Assembly: GCA_035690065.1 (NCBI GenBank)
Contig: DASSKW010000030.1
Coordinates: 1 to 11,002 of the forward strand
Length of the DNA: 11,002 nucleotides
Direction: 5' to 3'
Source of the DNA: DASSKW01 sp035690065
GTDB lineage: Bacteria > Pseudomonadota > Gammaproteobacteria > Natronospirales > REEB76
Shown: piece by piece, positions 6,485 through 11,002 of the stretch
Layout: each line of letters begins with the position of its first letter
Position numbering within the stretch: the first letter of the stretch is position 1
Position numbers and translations under genes: made by a program
Notes under the pieces: model-generated
Told to the model about the DNA's origin: nothing
Database searches by the model: none
What the model saw: the letters and a program-made list of their open reading frames with translations, nothing else

Positions 6485-7390
6485 GTGATACCTCAGCCCG
6501 AATACCGCGGGCGCTTTGCCCCGTCTCCCACCGGCCCGCTCCATTTCGGCTCCCTCGTCGCTGCACTCGGTAGCTATCTCGATGCCCGGGCGAATCGCGG
6601 TAAATGGCTGCTGCGCATGGAGGATCTCGACCCGCCGCGTGAGCAGCCTGGCGCTGCAGATTCAATCCTGCACACCCTCGAAACTCTCGGCCTGCATTGG
6701 GATGGACCGGTGCTGTACCAGCACACCCGGCTCGATGCCTACCAGGCCGCTACCGACGAATTGTTGAATAGCGGCGAAGCGTTTCCCTGCGCCTGCACCC
6801 GCAGCGAGATTGCCGACAGTGGTCTGGCAGGCCTGGAAGGCCCGGTCTATCCGGGTACATGTCGGAAGGGGCTGGCCGGCCGCCCGGCGCGGGCCATCCG
6901 GATCAGACTGAACGAGGGAGAGGTGAGTTTCCAGGACCGCTTGCAGGGAACCTGCAGCCAGAACCTGGAACGGGAGATCGGCGATTTCGTGATCCGGCGT
7001 GCCGATGGCCTGTTCGCCTATCAACTCGCAGTGGTAGTCGATGACGCCTTCCAGGACATCACCCACGTAGTGCGGGGCGCCGATCTGCTCCTGTCCACTC
7101 CACGCCAACTCCATCTGCAGCGGCGTCTGGGCTTGCCTATACCAATATATATGCATCTGCCGGTCGCCCTGGACGTGCGGGGAGAGAAACTCAGCAAACA
7201 GACTGGCGCGACGGCAATATCCGATGCTGACACGGGCGCGGCCGTATTCGAAGCACTCACTTTTCTGAGGCAATCACCACCCGCAGAATTGCAGCGTGCG
7301 GCGCCGCGGGAGCTGCTCGATTGGGCAGTTGCACATTGGCAACCCACGCGCATCACCGCAATCAAGACCGGAATAACGAGCTTTATATGA
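6485..7390 (+). CDS. gluQ: Glutamyl-queuosine tRNA(Asp) synthetase GluQ-RS
   Basis: GluQ-RS is a truncated glutamyl-tRNA synthetase paralog that attaches glutamate to the queuosine base at position 34 of tRNA-Asp rather than to the 3' end. The 301-residue product has only the catalytic half of a GluRS and no anticodon-binding domain, as expected. FAPSPTGPLHFGSL (11-24) contains the HIGH-like HFGS, and LRMEDLDPPRE (43-53) is typical. The zinc site is Cys102-x-Cys104 with Tyr122 and Cys126 (YPGTC). KLSKQ (235-239) replaces KMSKS. The start is a GTG at 6485, needed to include the RGRFAPSPTG strand. No in-frame ATG lies close by and no clear ribosome site precedes it, which suggests low or coupled translation. 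It follows dksA by 45 nt, with a hairpin between, and is downstream of queF, which makes the queuosine precursor. Confidence 0.95.
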   Translation: MIPQPEYRGRFAPSPTGPLHFGSLVAALGSYLDARANRGKWLLRMEDLDPPREQPGAADSILHTLETLGLHWDGPVLYQHTRLDAYQAATDELLNSGEAFPCACTRSEIADSGLAGLEGPVYPGTCRKGLAGRPARAIRIRLNEGEVSFQDRLQGTCSQNLEREIGDFVIRRADGLFAYQLAVVVDDAFQDITHVVRGADLLLSTPRQLHLQRRLGLPIPIYMHLPVALDVRGEKLSKQTGATAISDADTGAAVFEALTFLRQSPPAELQRAAPRELLDWAVAHWQPTRITAIKTGITSFI

Positions 7391-7397
7391 CATTAAA

Positions 7398-7420
7398 TAG
7401 TTATCATAACTAATTGTTAT
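7398..7420. promoter_or_regulatory. Cluster of three inverted half-sites between gluQ and acs
   Basis: TAGTTATCATAACTA (7398-7412) is a perfect 15-bp palindrome around a central C. The half-site GTTAT recurs at 7416-7420, so ATAAC (7406-7410) can also pair with it across TAATT. The order is GTTAT, ATAAC, GTTAT in an AT-rich block just after the gluQ stop and about 145 bp before acs. This could be an operator for an acs regulator, an UP-like element or a weak hairpin. I do not recognise a known regulator consensus. The rest of the spacer to 7563 shows only a possible -10 (TATTAA, 7496-7501) without a good -35. Confidence 0.35.
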
Positions 7421-7563
7421 ATATTGCTTTTAAGCTATCGAACTCATTGACGGCTCATGGCGTTCCATGACAGGCTTCGGTCTTTGCAAGGCTTGTATTA
7501 AGGTAGGCTCATCGCGGCGCCTGAAGCACGCGTTCCACCGATAACCCAGTCTCGGAGTCCCGC

Positions 7564-9501
<1,938 letters not shown>

Positions 9502-9521
9502 TAATCATGGACCCTCTGAGC

Positions 9522-9535
9522 ACCTGATTTCAGGT
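9522..9535. repeat. Short palindrome after acs
   Basis: ACCTGATTTCAGGT is an inverted repeat (six pairs, or five with a four-base loop) starting 20 bases after the acs stop and touching the first repeat copy downstream. No T-run follows, so I do not call it an intrinsic terminator, although it may help stabilise the acs transcript end. Confidence 0.35.
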
Positions 9536-9568
9536 CATTGCGAGGAGCTACGCGACGAAGCAATCTCA
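9534..9568 (+). repeat. Dispersed palindromic repeat, copy 1
   Basis: This 35-bp unit begins GTCATTGCGAG, has the core GCGACGAAG, and ends CAATCTCA. Its inner arms ATTGC (9537-9541) and GCAAT (9560-9564) can pair, giving an imperfect hairpin. It is 29 of 35 identical to the second copy at 9586-9620 and in the same orientation. The wording matches a family of intergenic repeats that I recognise from memory in many bacterial genomes (GTCATTGCGAG...GAAGCAATCTC). Both copies lie between acs and the hydrolase gene. Confidence 0.75.
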
Positions 9569-9585
9569 GACTGAGACCCTCTCTT

Positions 9586-9620
9586 GTCATTGCGAGAAGC
9601 ATGGCGACGAAGTAATCTCG
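9586..9620 (+). repeat. Dispersed palindromic repeat, copy 2
   Basis: This is the second copy of the unit at 9534, in the same orientation and 17 bp after it ends. It differs at six positions: one base after GCGAG, the central triplet (ATG instead of TAC), the T in GTAAT, which turns a stem G-C into a G-T wobble in RNA, and the final base. Short reading frames through these copies on either strand are not genes. Confidence 0.72.
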
Positions 9621-9660
9621 CGCTTATCCAAAGCATGTTTAGCCGTAGCAAAGAGACAAT

Positions 9661-10620
9661 ATGATCCTCGAAAGCGAATTCAAACCCAACCAGTTTCTGA
9701 AGAACCGGCATCTGCAAACCATCGTGCCGAATGTCCTGTTTCGCCGCGCACGCCCGATGCTACGCCGTGAACGGCTGGAACTGCCGGATGGCGACTTCGT
9801 GGACGTGGACTGGACTACCCGCAAAAAGGGGCCGATCGTCATCGTGCTGCATGGTCTCGAAGGTTCTATCCGTTCACGCTATGCTGCGGCCATCATGCAG
9901 CGTATCGATGCCTTGGGTTATCGTGGCGCGCTGATCCACTTCCGCGGTTGCAGCGGCGAACCGAATCGCCTGCCGATCGGTTACCACTCGGGCTTCACCC
10001 AGGATCTGGAATATTTCAGCGGCCTGCTGAAACAGCGGGAGCCCGGTACAGCGCTGGCAGCGATAGGGTATTCGTTGGGCGGCAATGCCCTGCTGAAATG
10101 GCTGGGCGAGAGTCCCAATGCCAACCGCCTGGTTACAGGCATCGCAGTCTCGGTCCCGTTTGATCTAGCCGACGCTTCGCGCGTCATCGAACAAGGTCTG
10201 TCGCAACTTTACAAATGGGAACTGCTGGGTCGAATGAAACGTTCAATGCTGCAGAAGTTCACCAGGATTCAAGCGCCTTATCGGCTGCCCGATATCCGCC
10301 GCATCCGTACCTTCCGTCAATTCGACGATCAGCTCACCGCCCCGTTGCACGGCTACAAGGATGCTGACGATTATTACCGCTCTTGCAGCAGCCGTTACTT
10401 CCTGAACAACATCAATGTCCCCACCTTGATTCTGCATTCAGCGGACGACCCCTTCATGAGCCCCTCATCGCTGCCGTTACCGGACGAACTGTCTGACTCC
10501 GTCACCTTGGAACTGAGTCAGCTTGGCGGGCATGTCGGTTTTATCAATGGTTCGTTGCTGCGGCCAAACATGTGGCTGGTCGAGCGGATCAGCCGGCATT
10601 TGAAGCAAAATCTCAAGTAG
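9661..10620 (+). CDS. yheT: YheT-family alpha/beta hydrolase
   Basis: This is a predicted serine hydrolase of the YheT/ABHD1-3-like group (COG0429 type). The natural substrate is not established and an esterase or lipase-like role is only inferred. The 319-residue product begins with the family-typical FKPNQFLKNRHLQTIVPN. It has the oxyanion-region HGLEG (64-68), HFRGCSGEPNR, the nucleophile elbow GYSLGG (136-141) with Ser138, an acid in SADDPF (Asp262 or Asp263), and His291 in GGHVGF, giving a complete catalytic triad. No signal peptide is visible, so it should be cytoplasmic. A weak AAGAG ribosome site precedes the ATG by 5 nt. It stands alone between the repeat-bearing spacer and a gene-poor right end, so neighbours give no clue to its job. 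The symbol follows the E. coli homolog. Confidence 0.88.
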   Translation: MILESEFKPNQFLKNRHLQTIVPNVLFRRARPMLRRERLELPDGDFVDVDWTTRKKGPIVIVLHGLEGSIRSRYAAAIMQRIDALGYRGALIHFRGCSGEPNRLPIGYHSGFTQDLEYFSGLLKQREPGTALAAIGYSLGGNALLKWLGESPNANRLVTGIAVSVPFDLADASRVIEQGLSQLYKWELLGRMKRSMLQKFTRIQAPYRLPDIRRIRTFRQFDDQLTAPLHGYKDADDYYRSCSSRYFLNNINVPTLILHSADDPFMSPSSLPLPDELSDSVTLELSQLGGHVGFINGSLLRPNMWLVERISRHLKQNLK

Positions 10621-10926
10621 AACAGGTAGTTAAGACGTGGATAATTTTGTGTTAGCACACAGAAACGCCCGCCGCACGCAGCAGCAGACGCAATGGTAAT
10701 ACGGTGTCATCTTGGTGCTGACGAGGTCCTTTCGTGCCTGGGTCATCCAGACCGCCCCTTTTGATCAATATTTTATTGAGACGGACCCTAACGAAAGCTG
10801 CAACTGTCTGTCAAGAGTAATGGATGTCTCATCTTTTGATCTTTTGCTCACCGACGTGTCAGACAAGGATGGTGTGACCCTGGTGACGGCGGCTAGCCGC
10901 CAGCGGCTGGGATCGTTGGGATAGGT
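10621..10926. other. Gene-poor spacer with several small palindromes
   Basis: I find no convincing gene here. The longest plus-strand frame (10712-10924) needs a TTG start, has no ribosome site and resembles no known protein. The minus-strand frame over the same stretch runs through the right-end hairpin. Small inverted repeats include TGTGTTAGCACACA (10648-10661), GGTC/GACC (10741-10753) followed by TTTT at 10759-10762, TCAATATTTTATTGA (10765-10779) and GGCGGCTAGCCGCC (10888-10901). The GGTC hairpin is too short to be called a terminator for the hydrolase gene. A small RNA or an eroded gene cannot be excluded. Confidence 0.5.
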
Positions 10927-10968
10927 AAAACAACACTTCAACCCGCCAGGCGGCGGGTTGAAGTGTTG
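10927..10968 (-). terminator. Strong hairpin, probable intrinsic terminator of a minus-strand gene beyond the right edge
   Basis: A perfect 17-bp stem (10931-10947 pairing with 10952-10968) closes a four-base loop, AGGC, and has a GC-rich top (CCCGCC/GGCGGG). Read on the minus strand, the stem is followed at once by TTTT (plus-strand A's at 10927-10930), the layout of a Rho-independent terminator. On the plus strand it is followed by CATCTC and no T-run. It therefore most likely ends a leftward transcript entering from the right edge. A minus-strand stop codon at 10981-10983 could be the end of that gene, but only a few codons are visible. Its symmetry may also let it slow rightward transcription. 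Confidence 0.65.
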
Positions 10969-11002
10969 CATCTCAAGTTGTTAAGGAACAAGCATCCGGC
11001 GC

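Noticed and set aside
6459..6488. Nine-codon leader frame (MISGQSPRL) whose TGA overlaps the gluQ GTG
   Set aside because: The overlap is neat, but the ATG lies in the 3' arm of the hairpin with no ribosome site and nothing else supports translation.
7473..7488. Sigma-54-like promoter before acs (GG...GC near TTTGCA)
   Set aside because: The GG-to-GC spacing is 11 instead of the required 10, and the flanking bases match the consensus poorly.
9534..9620. CRISPR-like array
   Set aside because: There are only two copies with six mismatches and a 17-bp gap, no cas genes, and the unit matches a dispersed palindromic repeat instead.
9535..9717. Small minus-strand frames over the repeats (peptides with LLRR.A.RND wording)
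   Set aside because: This peptide pattern is the translation of the dispersed repeat itself, not a gene.
10712..10924. 70-residue plus-strand frame in the right-end spacer
   Set aside because: It needs a TTG start, has no ribosome site, no recognisable domain and a composition unlike the neighbouring genes.

Overview
The window carries nine protein-coding genes (one cut by the left edge) of a moderately GC-rich gammaproteobacterium. The evidence for that placement is the gene order smc-zipA-ligA, as in pseudomonads and other gammaproteobacteria that use SMC rather than MukB; a ZipA protein, which is essentially gammaproteobacterial; the dksA-gluQ pairing; and a CysZ-type sulfate permease. 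I cannot name the genus. A sulfur-oxidiser-like or other deep-branching gammaproteobacterium is possible, but that is a guess.

Layout. Bases 1-4414, minus strand: an apparent operon smc > zipA > ligA (chromosome organisation, cell division, DNA ligation), with 7 nt between smc and zipA and 1 nt between zipA and ligA. Bases 4415-4543: a 129-bp divergent intergenic region that must hold the promoters for smc and queF. Bases 4544-7390, plus strand: queF, cysZ, dksA and gluQ. A convincing promoter with a GC-rich discriminator lies before dksA, and a perfect 10-bp hairpin separates dksA from gluQ. Bases 7391-7563: an AT-rich spacer with a cluster of inverted half-sites, then acs (7564-9501). Bases 9502-9660: a spacer with two tandem copies of a 35-bp repeat-family element, then a YheT-type alpha/beta hydrolase (9661-10620). 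Bases 10621-11002: no convincing gene, several small palindromes, and a strong 17-bp-stem hairpin whose T-tract faces left, so it probably terminates a minus-strand gene beyond the right edge.

How the genes connect. QueF makes preQ1, the precursor of queuosine in tRNA, and GluQ-RS glutamylates queuosine on tRNA-Asp, so two steps of one tRNA modification route lie in one codirectional cluster. DksA (stringent response) sits between them. CysZ (sulfate uptake), Acs (acetate activation) and the YheT hydrolase are ordinary housekeeping or metabolic genes.

I saw no defence system, CRISPR array, prophage, transposon, tRNA or rRNA, and nothing I would call a new system. The points most worth a second look are the histone-H1-like tail on DksA, the short unimodular QueF, the hairpin in front of gluQ, the repeat pair after acs, and the palindrome-rich right end.
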